This document shows, in pieces, positions 25,528-35,262 of a stretch of 64,000 nt of DNA. The translations under genes and the position numbers were made by a program. Numbering within the stretch: position 1 is the stretch's first letter; each line of letters opens with the position of its first letter. The notes under the pieces are model-generated. The model made no database searches. It worked only from the letters and a program-made list of their open reading frames with translations, and had not been told where the DNA came from. The stretch spans positions 124,001 through 188,000 of the forward strand of contig SJCO01000004.1 in assembly GCA_005217565.1 (NCBI GenBank), given 5' to 3'. Source of the stretch: Puteibacter caeruleilacunae. GTDB lineage: Bacteria; Bacteroidota; Bacteroidia; Bacteroidales; Prolixibacteraceae.

Positions 25528-26313
25528 TCATTCCCCCTTAAAGTACAACACAGGGAGTTCTTTTACTTGCGCTGTTTGATTCCCTAACCATACAATAAGC
25601 AGTCGTTCGGCGATGAAGCCGTATATGCGTTGATGATAGGAACTGTATCCAGTGAGGTCTACCCTCTTCTCTAATTCAAAGAGGATATCAAACAGCCATT
25701 CCATATAATCGTCGAATAGTTCCTTTTTCATCAGGAACATGTTGCAGGCATACATCGCGTTATTCGCCATGGCTTTTGTAAAAAGTTGCATGTATTCGGG
25801 ATGCCTCTCCTGAATGATCTCGCCAACAATTTTCAGATCGTTGTTCGGTCTTCTAATAGCATATTGCTCCTCAATCGATCTTTTCAAATACCGTTTTTGA
25901 GGGATTATAACATCATACTCCGCAAGAAGCTTCTTTGCCGTTTCAAGATCAAGAATCTGATTACATCTTTTGATGGTAGATTTCGCATAGATCACTCCTC
26001 TCCTCTTTTTCCCCATACCGATGAGGTATCTTAATCCGTTCAACAACTGCTCCCCTAGAGTCTTTTCTTTTGCCGAAAAATATCGTCGATAATGCGACAG
26101 TCCCACATATTCGTGATTGGTATTTTTCCACATCCAATACAAACCCGTGGTTTCACAGAAGCTTCCATTCTTTTCGGAGATATGGTCTCCGGTATCATCA
26201 CCTATCATATTCAGATTGACTTTTGATATGGCCTTCCCCACATGCAATGGGGTGTATAATTCATCACTGGTAAGTTGCTTGCACTCCTTATGATATGCTA
26301 CATATATTTTCAT
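25528..26313 (-). CDS. DUF4422 domain glycosyltransferase
   Basis: 261 residues. It shows the family text KIYVAYHKEC near the start, NGSFCETTGLYWMWKN and YVGLSHYRRYF, then an internal YDVIIPQKRYL and a C-terminal GFIAERLLIVWL. DUF4422 proteins occur in capsule and O-antigen loci and are taken to be glycosyltransferases, often acting with UDP-galactofuranose. It is encoded directly after Glf (19 bases), so galactofuranosyl transfer is a reasonable inference. It is the last gene of the operon, cytoplasmic or peripheral to the inner membrane. Confidence 0.8.
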   Translation of the reverse strand: MKIYVAYHKECKQLTSDELYTPLHVGKAISKVNLNMIGDDTGDHISEKNGSFCETTGLYWMWKNTNHEYVGLSHYRRYFSAKEKTLGEQLLNGLRYLIGMGKKRRGVIYAKSTIKRCNQILDLETAKKLLAEYDVIIPQKRYLKRSIEEQYAIRRPNNDLKIVGEIIQERHPEYMQLFTKAMANNAMYACNMFLMKKELFDDYMEWLFDILFELEKRVDLTGYSSYHQRIYGFIAERLLIVWLGNQTAQVKELPVLYFKGE

Positions 26314-26331
26314 GATTCCTGGATTCTTAGA

Positions 26332-27429
26332 TTAACTAATGATGGATGATTTTTCAAGTGCCGATGCAATTACCTTATCCATATCGTAGTACTTATATTC
26401 GCCTAACCGACCACCAAATATCACCTGTGAATCGTGCGAGGCCAATTCTTTGTAAGCCAGATACAATGTACTATTCCGGTCGTCATTAATAGGATAATAA
26501 GGTTCCAGTCCTTGCTGCCACTCCGCCGGATATTCCTTGGTGATTATGGTACTTGACTGACTCCCAAACTCGAAATGTTTATGCTCGATGACGCGTGTAT
26601 ACGGCACATCTCTTTCGGTATAATTAACCACAGCATTCCCTTGATAATTATCGAGATTTTCAATCAGCTGATGCTCAAACTTAAGACTCCGATACTCGAG
26701 CTGTCCAAAGCGATAGTCGTAAAATTGATCAATCTCACCGGTATAGATAATTGTCCCGGCTATTGATCGAAAATAAGATTGGTTCTCGAGGAAATCGATC
26801 CCTGTTCTTACCTCTGCGCCTTCAAGTAATCTATCGATTAGAGCATTGTATCCATCTTTAGGAATACCCTGGTAAGGATCATGAAAATAGTTATTATTGA
26901 AGGTAAAACGTAATGGAATTCGTTTGATTATAAAAGCCGGTAATTCTGTAGCCGCTCGTCCCCATTGCTTTTCGGTATACCCTTTGATGAGGGTGTGATA
27001 GATATCATCACCCACCAGTTGTAGTGCCTGTTCCTCGAGATTCTTAGGATTCAAATCTTTGTACTTACTGCGTTGCCTTTCAATCTTCTCCTTAGCCTCG
27101 GGTGCAGAAATTGTTCCCCACAACTGAAAGAAAGTGTTCATATTGAATGGAAGATTGTACAACTTATCCTCGAATCGAGCAATGGGTGAATTAATGTAGT
27201 TGTTGAATGACGTAAATCGGTTAATATACTTCCACACATTTTCATCACTTGTGTGAAAGATATGTGCCCCATACTTATGGACATTTATCCCATCGTGTTG
27301 TTCACAATAAATATTTCCAGCGATGTGATCGCGCCTCTCGATCACAAGCACCTTTTTGCCTTTCTCCACTGCTTGCTGAGCAAATACAGCACCAAACAGT
27401 CCGGCCCCCACAATTAAATAATCATACAT
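26332..27429 (-). CDS. glf: UDP-galactopyranose mutase
   Basis: 365 residues, converting UDP-Galp to UDP-Galf. The FAD-binding Rossmann motif is at the start (DYLIVGAGLFGAVFA), followed by KKVLVIERRDHIAGN, HKYGAHIFHT and, later, YTEKQWG and IPKDGYNALIDRLL. The C-terminal YPINDDRNS...FGGRLGEYKYYDMDKVI closes the FAD site. Length is normal for Glf (about 370). It is separated from the upstream fcl gene by a 270-base gap that contains a large palindrome and a gene fragment, so it may have its own promoter. Confidence 0.95.
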   Translation of the reverse strand: MYDYLIVGAGLFGAVFAQQAVEKGKKVLVIERRDHIAGNIYCEQHDGINVHKYGAHIFHTSDENVWKYINRFTSFNNYINSPIARFEDKLYNLPFNMNTFFQLWGTISAPEAKEKIERQRSKYKDLNPKNLEEQALQLVGDDIYHTLIKGYTEKQWGRAATELPAFIIKRIPLRFTFNNNYFHDPYQGIPKDGYNALIDRLLEGAEVRTGIDFLENQSYFRSIAGTIIYTGEIDQFYDYRFGQLEYRSLKFEHQLIENLDNYQGNAVVNYTERDVPYTRVIEHKHFEFGSQSSTIITKEYPAEWQQGLEPYYPINDDRNSTLYLAYKELASHDSQVIFGGRLGEYKYYDMDKVIASALEKSSIIS

Positions 27430-27594
27430 CTGTTTTGTTTTTTAGTACCTAGTAACTACTCTATCGTTACTTGATCACAGCACTCTAAAACAAAAACTCT
27501 ATCCCCGCTTTACTTCACCTCTTTATGATGATGCTAAATAAATATAAAAATATGAATGGGGCAAATGTTGGGAGAATATTCTGGCAGTCTTATC

Positions 27595-27633
27595 ATTTTG
27601 TAACCCCGGTTACAGTAACGGAGGTTACAAAAT
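27595..27633. promoter_or_regulatory. 39-bp near-perfect palindrome (GTAACC/GGTTAC)
   Basis: Outer arms ATTTTGTAACC and GGTTACAAAAT are perfect. The inner part, CCGGTTACAGTAACGG, is itself a palindrome. Only two position pairs mismatch over the full 39 bases. It lies 10 bases before an ATG that opens a short plus-strand reading frame. This looks like a binding site that survived with the 5' end of the gene it controlled. Confidence 0.65.
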
Positions 27634-27643
27634 AAATAAACAC

Positions 27644-27751
27644 GATGAAGTTTTACGATCGATTGGAAGAAACAACTGAGTTAGAGAGAATTCAAAGATT
27701 ATTTAAGGCCTTTGATATAAAAGCGATACATCATATTGATTCCTTCATCTA
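27644..27751 (+). pseudogene. N-terminal stub of an AAA ATP-binding protein
   Basis: A short plus-strand frame starts [20 protein letters not shown] and ends after 35 codons inside the 3' end of fcl on the other strand. MKFYxRxxEhxxLxxI is the typical start of Bacteroidota ATP-binding proteins of the AAA_14/DUF234 class, whose next segment would be the Walker A motif; here nothing follows. I read it as a gene stub of about 17-20 residues left after recombination between glf and fcl. Confidence 0.4.
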
Positions 27752-28808
27752 ACTCAACCTGATGTTTCCATCCTAATTTGTGAAGTTTTGATGGATCGGT
27801 TAATTTACGCATTGTTCCATCAGGCTTTGTTGTATCAAAATCAATAACACCTTTATAACCAATTGTTTTTTGGATGGCCTCTGACAATTGTTTGATAGAA
27901 ATCTCTTTACCTGTACCAATATTGATATGGGTATTACGGATTTCAGAGGTACCTGTTGCCTTGTTCTTAGATTCTTTTACTACATCTGAGAAATCTCTAT
28001 TCTCCAATAGGAATACACAAGCATCAGCCATATCTTCCGACCATAAAAATTCCCGCATTGGCTTGCCTGTTCCCCAAAGATTCAATGTTACAGTCGTATC
28101 TACTTGACTGATTCCATATTTATTTAAAATTTTCAGAATCTCTTCATTTGATGCTTCCCCACTAATTCCTTCTACTGGTCTGCTATTTAGATCATTTCGA
28201 ATACTATCCCAATTATTATCCTCAAGTGCTTTAGCCAGATGAATTTTACGAACCATAGCTGGCAATACATGAGATGTTTCCAGATTGAAGTTGTCATTAG
28301 GACCATACAGGTTTGTTGGCATTACTGAAATGAAATTAGTTCCATATTGCAGATTGTATGATTCGCACATCTTTAATCCGGCAATCTTAGCAATAGCATA
28401 TGGCTCATTCGTATATTCCAATGTATCGGTAAGTAAGCAATCTTCAGGCATTGGCTGTGGAGCCATTTTGGGATAAATACAAGTTGATCCGAGAAACAAT
28501 AACTTTTTTACACCGTGTACATACGACTGGTGGATCACGTTATTCTGAATCTGTAGATTCTCGTAAATAAACTGAGCCCGATAAGTATTGTTGGCAACTA
28601 TCCCTCCAACCTTAGCTGCAGCCAAAATAACATATTCTGGTTGTTCAGTTTCGAAGAATTGCTGAACTGCAACTTGATCAGTTAAATCTAGCTCCTCAAA
28701 TGTTTTTAAAACCAGATTATTATACCCCTTCAATCGAAGGTTCTTTGTTATTGCAGAGCCAACTAGTCCCAGGTGACCTGCAATGTATATTTTACTATCT
28801 TTATCCAT
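27699..28808 (-). CDS. fcl: GDP-L-fucose synthase
   Basis: 369 residues, an epimerase/reductase that turns GDP-4-keto-6-deoxymannose into GDP-L-fucose with NADPH. Seen: the [10 protein letters not shown] nucleotide motif, [10 protein letters not shown] with the catalytic Ser, YAIAK (Tyr/Lys pair), NLYGPNDNF and [19 protein letters not shown]. An insertion of about 45 residues relative to the E. coli enzyme, around NRPVEG/NKYGIS, is usual in Bacteroidota. It follows gmd by 84 bases, forming the two-step fucose pathway. Confidence 0.95.
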   Translation of the reverse strand: MDKDSKIYIAGHLGLVGSAITKNLRLKGYNNLVLKTFEELDLTDQVAVQQFFETEQPEYVILAAAKVGGIVANNTYRAQFIYENLQIQNNVIHQSYVHGVKKLLFLGSTCIYPKMAPQPMPEDCLLTDTLEYTNEPYAIAKIAGLKMCESYNLQYGTNFISVMPTNLYGPNDNFNLETSHVLPAMVRKIHLAKALEDNNWDSIRNDLNSRPVEGISGEASNEEILKILNKYGISQVDTTVTLNLWGTGKPMREFLWSEDMADACVFLLENRDFSDVVKESKNKATGTSEIRNTHINIGTGKEISIKQLSEAIQKTIGYKGVIDFDTTKPDGTMRKLTDPSKLHKLGWKHQVELDEGINMMYRFYIKGLK

Positions 28809-28892
28809 TAGTAAAGTTCAATAAAGCTGAAAAGGAACACGTATTCTGCGGCCAATACCGTCTAACCTTTTTTCCTTTCAACCTTCATTCCT

Positions 28893-30053
28893 CTATTCAA
28901 AATAATTCAAAACCTGGTAACCTCCGGCCTTTAGATATGCATCTTTCTTAAAGAGCTTCACATCGCTTTGCATCATATCTTCAACCAATCCTGCTAAATC
29001 ATATTCAGGCTCCCATCCTAATATGGTTCGCGATTTTGTATTATCCCCAATTAGCAAGTCAACTTCCGTAGGGCGGAAATACTGTGGATCTACCGACACA
29101 ACAACATCCTGATTTGCTACACGGACTTTAATTGTTTCTAAATATGACTCTCCTACTCGCTCAATGAATCTTGCTTCATCTATTGCCGCAAGATATCCTT
29201 CTTCTTCTACTCCTTCGCCTCTGAATTCTATTGTTAATCCAACTTCACTTCCGGCCAGTTTAATAAAGTCACGGATTGTTGTTGTGATTCCTGTAGCTAT
29301 CACATAATCAGATGGCTCATCCTGTTGCAGGATTAAGTGCATTGCCTTGATATAATCTTTTGCATGTCCCCAATCTCGCTTTGAACTTAAGTTACCCATA
29401 AACATCTGCACTTGCATTCCTAAAGCCACGCGCGACATCGCTCGTGTTACTTTTCGGGTTACAAAAGTCTCACCTCTAATAGGTGACTCATGGTTAAACA
29501 AGATTCCGTTTGATGCGTGCATTTTATATGCCTCACGGTAATTTACAGTGATCCAGTAGGCATACATCTTAGCTACTGCATACGGCGATCGTGGGTAAAA
29601 TGGCGTTGTTTCAGTTTGAGGAACTTCCTGTACCAAACCATACAATTCTGATGTGGATGCCTGGTAAATTCTGGTCTTCTCGGTTAAGCCCAGTAATCTT
29701 ACAGCTTCAAGTATACGTAATGTTCCTAAACCATCAGCATTACCTACATACTCAGGAGTATCGAAACTAACTTTTACATGACTCATTGCTGCCAGATTAT
29801 AAATTTCATCTGGTTGTACCTCCTGAATGATTCGTGTAATATTCATACTATCGGTAAGATCACCATAATGCAGAATAAAGTTTCGGTTTTCAACATGTGG
29901 ATCTTGATAGATATGATCAATACGATCGGTATTAAACAAGGACGAACGTCGCTTTAATCCATGTACTATATATCCTTTTTTCAACAGGTATTCTGATAAA
30001 TACGCCCCATCCTGACCAGTTACACCTGTTATTAATGCTATTTTCTTTGACAT
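28893..30053 (-). CDS. gmd: GDP-mannose 4,6-dehydratase
   Basis: 386 residues, first enzyme of GDP-fucose synthesis. [19 protein letters not shown] is the NADP-binding start; [32 protein letters not shown] (catalytic Thr/Ser region), [15 protein letters not shown] (YxxxK), [15 protein letters not shown] and [17 protein letters not shown] follow in the usual order. The C-terminus has the standard region for GDP-sugar contact. Cytoplasmic. Confidence 0.96.
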   Translation of the reverse strand: MSKKIALITGVTGQDGAYLSEYLLKKGYIVHGLKRRSSLFNTDRIDHIYQDPHVENRNFILHYGDLTDSMNITRIIQEVQPDEIYNLAAMSHVKVSFDTPEYVGNADGLGTLRILEAVRLLGLTEKTRIYQASTSELYGLVQEVPQTETTPFYPRSPYAVAKMYAYWITVNYREAYKMHASNGILFNHESPIRGETFVTRKVTRAMSRVALGMQVQMFMGNLSSKRDWGHAKDYIKAMHLILQQDEPSDYVIATGITTTIRDFIKLAGSEVGLTIEFRGEGVEEEGYLAAIDEARFIERVGESYLETIKVRVANQDVVVSVDPQYFRPTEVDLLIGDNTKSRTILGWEPEYDLAGLVEDMMQSDVKLFKKDAYLKAGGYQVLNYFE

Positions 30054-30075
30054 TTCTCTTTCTTCTGTTTATTGG

Positions 30076-30732
30076 TTATTTCGGTACGGCCATCACTTTC
30101 TCCTTAAAGCGATGAAATACTACAGCGTTATCTTTTATGTTTTTATCTACTACCATACCTGCAGCAATTTTATTATCACTACCTATAGTAATTCCTGGTA
30201 AGGTAGCACTGTTAATCCCAAACATATTACCATCACCGATGGTAGTAAAGCCCGAGAAACAGACATTCGGACAGATAAAATTACAGGTACCTATTACGGT
30301 GTCATGTCCGATACTGCATCGGGAATTTAATAGGGTGTATTCACCAACTTTTACATTTGGACCAACATTCACATTGGGTCCAATCACTACTCCTTCTGCA
30401 ATGGTAGCTGAAGGAGAAACATATGCGGTTGGGTGAATTAGTGACATAAACTTGGCTCCCTGTTCCAAGAAGCTCCAAACAAACATTGCCCGATACTCCA
30501 AATTTGCTATTCCCATAAGATAATAACAATCGGTTCGAACTTTATGCTTCTTTATCTCTCCCAGCAATGGTGCTGAAAAACTATAACGGTCATAATTTTC
30601 AGAATTATCATCAATAAGACCTAAAACTTCTATCTCCGGTTCCTCTCCTTTATGATTAATAATCTGAATATACTCATCCAGCTCAGCTGCATGACCACCT
30701 GCCCCTATTATTATTACCTTTTTTTCCATCAT
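30076..30732 (-). CDS. NeuD/PglD-type sugar acyltransferase (left-handed beta helix)
   Basis: 218 residues. The N-terminal Rossmann-like part (VIIIGAGGHAAELDEYI) binds the nucleotide sugar in this family. From about residue 95 a hexapeptide-repeat beta helix is visible (VVIGPNVNVGPNVKVGEY, GIN/ATLPGITIGSDNKIA). Such enzymes N- or O-acylate UDP-amino sugars or sialic acids. It overlaps the SDR stop by one base (TAATG) and follows ACP and KASIII. It is therefore the natural acyl-transfer step of that module, perhaps using 3-hydroxyacyl-ACP instead of acetyl-CoA. That last point is inference. Confidence 0.8.
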   Translation of the reverse strand: MMEKKVIIIGAGGHAAELDEYIQIINHKGEEPEIEVLGLIDDNSENYDRYSFSAPLLGEIKKHKVRTDCYYLMGIANLEYRAMFVWSFLEQGAKFMSLIHPTAYVSPSATIAEGVVIGPNVNVGPNVKVGEYTLLNSRCSIGHDTVIGTCNFICPNVCFSGFTTIGDGNMFGINSATLPGITIGSDNKIAAGMVVDKNIKDNAVVFHRFKEKVMAVPK

Positions 30733-31505
30733 TATTTTGCTGTATATCCTCCATCAACAATCACATTAGTCCCTGTTATCCATCGACTTGCATCTGACAA
30801 CAAAAAAACACATGTGTTAGCTATATCCTCAGGTGCACCAATCCCCAATGGATGCTTGGCTGCTATTTTTTTATAAGCTTCTTCATCTCTACTATAGAAG
30901 GCTGTATTAGTCATCGGACTCTTTACAACACCAGGGGAAACTGTATTAACGCGTACTTTTCTTGCGGCCAGTTCAACCGCCATAGATTTTGCTGCAGAAA
31001 CAAGTGCTCCTTTTGTAGCGGAATAAAGAGATTTTCCCATCTCTCCTACTACTCCCATTATTGAAGCCATCAATACCAGACTAGAACCTGATTCTTCCAG
31101 GAAACACTTTTTTGATAACTGCTGAGATAAGAATATAGAAGAGTTTACATTAGTAGCGAAAAAATTATTAAGCTTCTCCTCTGACACCATCTTTAACGGT
31201 AAAGTTGTCGATATTCCAGCGCAATGCACCAAACCATTGAATTTCTGTCGGTCTCTTCGGAATTCGGAAAACAACTCATTAATTGCACTTACATCTGTAA
31301 ATTCTACACAGTGTAAGCTATGCAAATCTGGATTCGCCATCAGAGACAGTGTTTCCTGCAAGCGCTCTCCATCTCGCCCCAACACAAAAACTCTTGCCCC
31401 TTGTTTCGATGCTTCAATGGCACAGGCTCTACCTAGTCCCGACGAACCTCCGGTTACCATTATATTCTTTCCTTCTAGCGTAAAAGGATTGCCCTCTCGT
31501 CTCAT
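30732..31505 (-). CDS. SDR-family oxidoreductase (FabG-like)
   Basis: 257 residues. Features: IMVTGGSSGLGRACA (TGxxxGxG), HCAGIS, the Ser of LVLMASIMG, YSATKGALVSAAKSMAVELA (YxxxK) and RVNTVSPGVVKSPM, ending in the usual WITGTNVIVDGGY. A classical NAD(P)H ketoreductase. It begins 4 bases after the KASIII stop and probably reduces the 3-ketoacyl-ACP formed by that enzyme to a 3-hydroxyacyl-ACP. It could instead act on a nucleotide sugar, but its placement favours the acyl route. Confidence 0.8.
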   Translation of the reverse strand: MRREGNPFTLEGKNIMVTGGSSGLGRACAIEASKQGARVFVLGRDGERLQETLSLMANPDLHSLHCVEFTDVSAINELFSEFRRDRQKFNGLVHCAGISTTLPLKMVSEEKLNNFFATNVNSSIFLSQQLSKKCFLEESGSSLVLMASIMGVVGEMGKSLYSATKGALVSAAKSMAVELAARKVRVNTVSPGVVKSPMTNTAFYSRDEEAYKKIAAKHPLGIGAPEDIANTCVFLLSDASRWITGTNVIVDGGYTAK

Positions 31506-31509
31506 ATCT

Positions 31510-32568
31510 CTACACTTCTACAATGTCACTTATATTACACTCATCCATATTGATGATTGCTGTTGCCCATGTCATTCCAACACCAAATCCACTTAGTACA
31601 ACTTTTTTTCGTGTATGAAACTCATCTTTTAACTCAGATACGATAGTTAATGGTATAGATACCGAAGATGTATTTCCATATTTTTCAATCGTTGATGGTA
31701 GTTTATCCAATGGTAGCTTTAATTTCTTGGCCAAATATCCATTGATAAATCCATTTGCTTGATGAAACACGAAGTAATCAATCTCGTCTTTATTCTGATT
31801 ATGTTGCTTTAACAGTCTTTTTATATCTTTAGGTATCTCTCTGATTACAAAGCTAAAAACATCTGCTCCATTCATGTAACCCTGCTCTGCTGTACGGATG
31901 TTTCCATATTCATCAACCACCTTTTCTTTCAATGTTTCAACAGAACTTGGATTGCGATATCCTCCCGCATCAATCTTTATCAAAGATGATCTTGATCCAT
32001 CAGAGTTCATTGAAAAATGGCTCTTACCAAACCGATCACCTTTTTCAATCAACGCTGCTACTCCACCATCACCAAAAAGGAACGCCGTTTGCCTATCTTT
32101 TGGGGAATATGCTTTCGATCGGGTTTCTCCATCAAGCAATAAAGCTTTACGGATATTTCCACTTTGGACCATTGAATACACTATCGATAATCCATAGATA
32201 AAACCTGAACATCCAAGGTTTATATCAAATGCTATGGTCGTTTTCGAAAGTTTTAATCTATCCTGAAGAATTATTGACGTTGCAGGCATCCGATAATCTG
32301 CCGTCTGAGAAACAAAGACCAGTAAATCAATCTCTTCCCGATCAATTTTATTGTCTTCGATAAGCTTCTCTGCTGCAGCAAAACATAGGTCTGATGCACA
32401 TGTTTCCTGATCCACAAATCGACGCTCCTTAACGCCGATTTTGTCGACTACCTCTTTTACTGCTTCTTCAGGGAAATATTTAGTATAATTATAGTTGTCA
32501 ATCACATTTTGAGGAACTGCCGCCGCAAGGGCAGAAATTCCTACTTCATCAAAATCCAATAATGCCAT
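31510..32568 (-). CDS. 3-oxoacyl-ACP synthase III family protein
   Basis: 352 residues, a FabH-like condensing enzyme. The Cys-His-Asn triad is visible: Cys in FDINLGCSGFIYGL, His in YFVFHQANGFI, Asn in EKYGNTSSVSIPLT. The terminal GFGVGMTWATAII is typical. It joins an acyl-CoA starter with malonyl-ACP. It lies 9 bases after the ACP gene and 4 before the SDR, so the three form a dedicated mini acyl pathway inside the glycan locus, not general fatty acid synthesis. Confidence 0.85.
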   Translation of the reverse strand: MALLDFDEVGISALAAAVPQNVIDNYNYTKYFPEEAVKEVVDKIGVKERRFVDQETCASDLCFAAAEKLIEDNKIDREEIDLLVFVSQTADYRMPATSIILQDRLKLSKTTIAFDINLGCSGFIYGLSIVYSMVQSGNIRKALLLDGETRSKAYSPKDRQTAFLFGDGGVAALIEKGDRFGKSHFSMNSDGSRSSLIKIDAGGYRNPSSVETLKEKVVDEYGNIRTAEQGYMNGADVFSFVIREIPKDIKRLLKQHNQNKDEIDYFVFHQANGFINGYLAKKLKLPLDKLPSTIEKYGNTSSVSIPLTIVSELKDEFHTRKKVVLSGFGVGMTWATAIINMDECNISDIVEV

Positions 32569-32577
32569 TAGATCTCC

Positions 32578-32808
32578 TTAATTTTGAGAACGTTTTACTA
32601 CCTCCTCGATCAACTCTCCAATGGTAGATATTTGCTTAAAATCTTTTTCCTCTATTTCTACTTCAAACTCTTCGTCAAGCATTGCAATGACCGATAAATA
32701 GGCCAATGAATCCCATTCCTCATACTCACGAAAATTGTCGCTCAATTGAATTTCTCTATCTTCAATCTCCACTGTTTCTTGAAACAATTCAATAAATTTC
32801 TCTTTCAT
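32578..32808 (-). CDS. Acyl carrier protein
   Basis: 76 residues, acidic, four-helix ACP. The phosphopantetheine Ser is in the motif EEWDSLAYLSVI (DSL), with the following helix MLDEEFEVEIEE. It carries the growing acyl chain as a thioester and is modified by a holo-ACP synthase encoded elsewhere. It is first of the acyl module and is preceded by a 170-base gap with a hairpin, so it may have a local promoter. Confidence 0.9.
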   Translation of the reverse strand: MKEKFIELFQETVEIEDREIQLSDNFREYEEWDSLAYLSVIAMLDEEFEVEIEEKDFKQISTIGELIEEVVKRSQN

Positions 32809-32855
32809 CGCGCTTATAATTTATTCGTTTTTTTCTCTGTTGTTAGGTTTATAAA

Positions 32856-32896
32856 CGGGGATTTTTGATCAGTGCACAAATTACACTAATTCCCCG
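32856..32896. terminator. Hairpin between a glycosyltransferase gene and the acyl module
   Basis: CGGGGA and TCCCCG flank a loop with an inner AGTG/CACT pairing. Its position after the stop at 32982 and before the ACP start at 32808 suggests an internal terminator or processing site. Confidence 0.4.
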
Positions 32897-32981
32897 AAAT
32901 ATATTGCTATTGATTAGATATAATTATTAACAATTAATGCTAATACTAACTTAATAGTAAATTTATGATTGACTCTTTTTT

Positions 32982-34112
32982 CTACAAAAATTTCATTGCA
33001 TTCTCAGGAGTGAAGTCTTGGCTCGCAGTCAACACATTAGTTTGTAGTTTTTTCGCGACTGCTTCATCCGATTTAATTTGCTCAATAAATTGCAACATTC
33101 CTCTCAAATCGTCTGCTGAATGATATGATCCTATCTTATAGAAATCAATAAGTTGCGCCAACTCGGCATCTTCTTCAGCAATTGCCAATATTGGAGCACC
33201 TACCGACATATAATTGAAGGTTTTACTTGGAACACTCAGTTTAGAGGCCTCTTTACCCAGGGTTACTACAGCTATATCGGCCGAAGACAAGGTATATGGT
33301 AGCTGATCGGTAGGTTGCCAGGGTAGTAATGTACAGTTATTTACGCTTCCTTCTGTAATCATCTCCAACAGTAAATTCCACTTTTCACCACCTCCAATAA
33401 TAACATACTCAATATCAGGATCGGTTGTAGCCTTGGCTAATTCAACCATTACTTCCACATCGTGTGTATGTCCAAGATTTCCAGAGTATAATACAGTAAA
33501 TTTGTCTTGCAAATCTTGTTTCTTAACAAAAGGATTATCACGTTTGGCAACAGGTTTCAAGAAATTATTGTCAGTCCAGATTGGAACTACATCTATTTTC
33601 TCTCGGTCGACATATTGCGACAGAACACCTTTCATCCCTCCACTTAATGTATATACATTTTCAGCTCTGCGGTAGACCTTTTTATTCCATCGTTTCCATA
33701 ATTTGATGAAAAACGATGACTCACTCATCATGTTATGGTCGACCAATGCATCGGGATAAATATCGAATATCAGCAATGAGAATTTATTCCGACAAAGCAT
33801 TGGCACAAGTGTCGCAAATGGTGGATTTGTAACAATAAACAGATGCGCTTTGCGATGCTTAAACCACACCTGCATTAGTATTTGTAAAAATCCAACAAGC
33901 CACGACAGTAGTCGCCTTACGTTACTAGTTCTGTTATAGGCTACTATTTTTTGAACACTTACATCTTCATCCAATGGCTTGTTTCTTGGATTTAACATGC
34001 CCGTGATCAGCGTTCGTTTATGGTATTTGTTAGCAAAGGCATTGATAATATCAACCATCAGATATCCTGAACTTTGATTGATAAACACAATGCTATTTTG
34101 ATCTTTTGTCAT
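32982..34112 (-). CDS. Glycosyltransferase, GT4-like
   Basis: 376 residues, GT-B fold. The N-terminal domain has FINQSSGYLMVDIINAFANK and AHLFIVTNPPFATLVP. The C-terminal domain has FTVLYSGNLGHTHDVEVMVELA, EYVIIGGGEKW, LLPWQPTDQLPYTLSSADIAVV and KLSVPSKTFNYMSVGAPILAI, which is the nucleotide-binding part (EX7E reduced to S..K....M). Similar to WbuB-type transferases. Cytoplasmic face of the inner membrane. Donor not deducible. Confidence 0.8.
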   Translation of the reverse strand: MTKDQNSIVFINQSSGYLMVDIINAFANKYHKRTLITGMLNPRNKPLDEDVSVQKIVAYNRTSNVRRLLSWLVGFLQILMQVWFKHRKAHLFIVTNPPFATLVPMLCRNKFSLLIFDIYPDALVDHNMMSESSFFIKLWKRWNKKVYRRAENVYTLSGGMKGVLSQYVDREKIDVVPIWTDNNFLKPVAKRDNPFVKKQDLQDKFTVLYSGNLGHTHDVEVMVELAKATTDPDIEYVIIGGGEKWNLLLEMITEGSVNNCTLLPWQPTDQLPYTLSSADIAVVTLGKEASKLSVPSKTFNYMSVGAPILAIAEEDAELAQLIDFYKIGSYHSADDLRGMLQFIEQIKSDEAVAKKLQTNVLTASQDFTPENAMKFL

Positions 34113-34122
34113 GGACTTGAAA

Positions 34123-35262
34123 CTATTTTTTAGTGGTACTAATCAAATCTCCCAACTCACTTGATGTCATAAACTCAACATTTGGCCATTTTTTAATAAT
34201 GGCAGATAGTAGTTCATTCAACTTTGTTAATCCGTTTGAACGATTATCTTCATTCAGCCAACCAATGTAATTGGTTCGATGCGAACTAATCGTTGCGGGT
34301 TTATGCCAACGAAAGGCCAACTCAATTTCGTGCAAACAATCATTTACCCAGTCTTTCGATAATGAATATTCCCACGAGTTCGGCTCAAAAAAAGCATTAC
34401 GTGTTAGATACATGATACCATCAGCACTTTTTTTACCTAAATATCGGAAGTGTTTTTTATACTGTCCGTTACCTTGTGGCTCTAACTGAATTTTCCCTGT
34501 CCCCAGGTAATCAATACCGCTTTGCTTCGCAATTGGTTCAAGCTGATTATTAAATGGTCCATTGGTTGGAATAAAGAATTTTGCACGATGACCATATAAT
34601 TTTTCAAACAGGTCGAGTCCGCTTGTCAATACTTCTTTTTGATATGCAACATCTTCAAGTGTATCAATGTCAAAGGCGGCTTGATAATCTCCTATCTGAG
34701 CTCCGTTGATTCCATTAGGAATACCGGTTACACCACAATCGAATGCCAACCGTGTAGATTCACAGCCAGCCTGTAAGCCACGCAACCAACGTTGAGCATT
34801 TAAATGTTCGCGACCATGAAACACGGGAACCATCAAACGCTCTTTTTGGGCTTGCTTCCATAACTCATATACTCGATCGTGATTAGGATATCTTGAACAA
34901 GTATCGATATAGGATTCATACTCGTATTTGCTAAAGCCATTGGCTTCAATTTTCTCAAAATCAGGATTGGCAACAACATTTACCCCAGTAATTACTGGAT
35001 GTCGGCCTGTAGAATCATGATGTTGCTGAAGCAACTCCATCAGCATCTCCATATCCTTATTACTCTCAAGGCCATCATTTGCATTGTAATGATCCTTATC
35101 AACATGGATACCAGCATCTTTTAATCGATTAAACGATGCCTGAGACGACATACGGATACTTCCCCAATCGTCAGACTCAATCACTACAATGCGACGCTTG
35201 GTGCGCCATCCTGGTATGTTACTTAAGTTTCTATTTAGATCTCTCTTAATTTGCGATATCAT
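34123..35262 (-). CDS. Polysaccharide deacetylase-like protein, paralogue 1
   Basis: 379 residues. The core shows RRIVVIESDDWGSIRM in place of the NodB motif-1 TFDDG, VFHGREHLNAQRWL as the His-x(n)-His metal motif, and ATISSHRTNYIGWL near the end. This is the '(de)acetylase' family often encoded in Bacteroidota glycan loci, with metal-binding Asp and His retained. It probably modifies the repeat unit or an intermediate. There is no signal peptide, so action on the cytoplasmic side is likely. It overlaps the preceding GT4 start region by 4 bases (translational coupling). See paralogue 2 at 37621. Confidence 0.75.
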   Translation of the reverse strand: MISQIKRDLNRNLSNIPGWRTKRRIVVIESDDWGSIRMSSQASFNRLKDAGIHVDKDHYNANDGLESNKDMEMLMELLQQHHDSTGRHPVITGVNVVANPDFEKIEANGFSKYEYESYIDTCSRYPNHDRVYELWKQAQKERLMVPVFHGREHLNAQRWLRGLQAGCESTRLAFDCGVTGIPNGINGAQIGDYQAAFDIDTLEDVAYQKEVLTSGLDLFEKLYGHRAKFFIPTNGPFNNQLEPIAKQSGIDYLGTGKIQLEPQGNGQYKKHFRYLGKKSADGIMYLTRNAFFEPNSWEYSLSKDWVNDCLHEIELAFRWHKPATISSHRTNYIGWLNEDNRSNGLTKLNELLSAIIKKWPNVEFMTSSELGDLISTTKK

